The notes beneath the pieces are model-generated. The model made no database searches. It was given only the letters and a program-made list of their open reading frames with translations, and had not been told where the DNA came from. Below are positions 61,303-64,000 of a DNA stretch of 64,000 nt, piece after piece. Position 1 is the stretch's first letter; each line of letters begins with the position of its first letter. The DNA lies in the NCBI GenBank assembly GCA_963665455.1, contig OY762279.1, positions 2,790,001-2,854,000 on the forward strand. Direction: 5' to 3'. The DNA comes from VXNE01 sp963665455. GTDB taxonomy: Bacteria > Pseudomonadota > Gammaproteobacteria > Pseudomonadales > Azotimanducaceae. A program made the translations under genes and the position numbers.

Positions 61303-61336
61303 GACGGTTGCGCACGCAGTTGCGCTCGCAACCGTC
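61303..61336 (-). terminator. Hairpin after clpB
   Basis: Perfect 10-bp stem gacggttgcg/cgcaaccgtc with a 14-nt loop, starting 10 nt after the clpB stop in the gap before cbpA. No T-run is seen. Confidence 0.6.
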
Positions 61337-61345
61337 GGTCTGCGT

Positions 61346-63970
<2,625 letters not shown>

Positions 63971-64000
63971 GTCGCCAACCTCCGGCGTATCTCCGACGTT

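Overview
This 64 kb window is GC-rich chromosomal DNA, densely coding on both strands. It looks like a free-living or host-associated marine-type proteobacterium, most likely an uncultured gammaproteobacterium. That placement is an inference from gene content: Omp85 and TonB-dependent outer-membrane proteins, a CusCBA efflux system, a bacterioferritin/Bfd pair behind Fur-like sites, PQQ-type dehydrogenases and ClpB/CbpA. There is no rRNA or tRNA here to settle it. I saw no CRISPR array, prophage or complete insertion sequence.

Layout. 1-1298: 3' end of an Omp85-family barrel gene. 1312-5693: two-component NHEJ locus (ligD divergent from ku, with a MerR-TPR regulator behind ku). 5700-7769: ECF sigma factor, zinc-finger anti-sigma factor and secreted coiled-coil protein in one operon. 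7893-16778: iron and copper block, with bfd, an AAA ATPase carrying a PD-(D/E)XK-like end, cusA/cusB/cusC, a small His/Cys-rich secreted protein and bacterioferritin. 16779-19311: a palindromic repeat, an orphan ribbon-helix-helix antitoxin and a SorAB-like sulfite dehydrogenase pair. 19420-26739: DUF2235 hydrolase, two alpha/beta hydrolases, a GMC oxidoreductase, an MFS carrier and a D-cysteine desulfhydrase-like enzyme.

26871-39341 is the most unusual part. It is one co-directional island built by duplication: two [quinohemoprotein dehydrogenase + cupin] units, then TonB receptor, cupin, TonB receptor, TonB receptor. Its dehydrogenases keep the PQQ beta-propeller and a C-terminal haem c site but differ from the usual metal and catalytic ligands at four positions. 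I read the island as outer-membrane capture plus periplasmic oxidation of one class of unknown compound.

39342-44270 carries three further copies of the structured, MITE-like repeat first seen at 16797. They surround an amidohydrolase, an acyl-CoA dehydrogenase and an Rpn-type nuclease. 44428-47261 holds a GPH-type symporter divergent from a cytochrome P450. 47365-54799 mixes a hicB with a truncated hicA, an Orc1/Cdc6-like ATPase, a further esterase, a TlpA-like thioredoxin, a double EthD protein, an NAD-dependent epimerase, a DegQ-type protease and a vapB with a collapsed vapC. 54903-56670: ThuA and Gfo/Idh/MocA sugar-type genes. 56755-58746: a lower-GC ParA-like ATPase cassette of unknown role, the second candidate for an undescribed system. 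58922-63970: a secreted esterase, a frameshifted DksA/TraR-like gene, cbpA and clpB.
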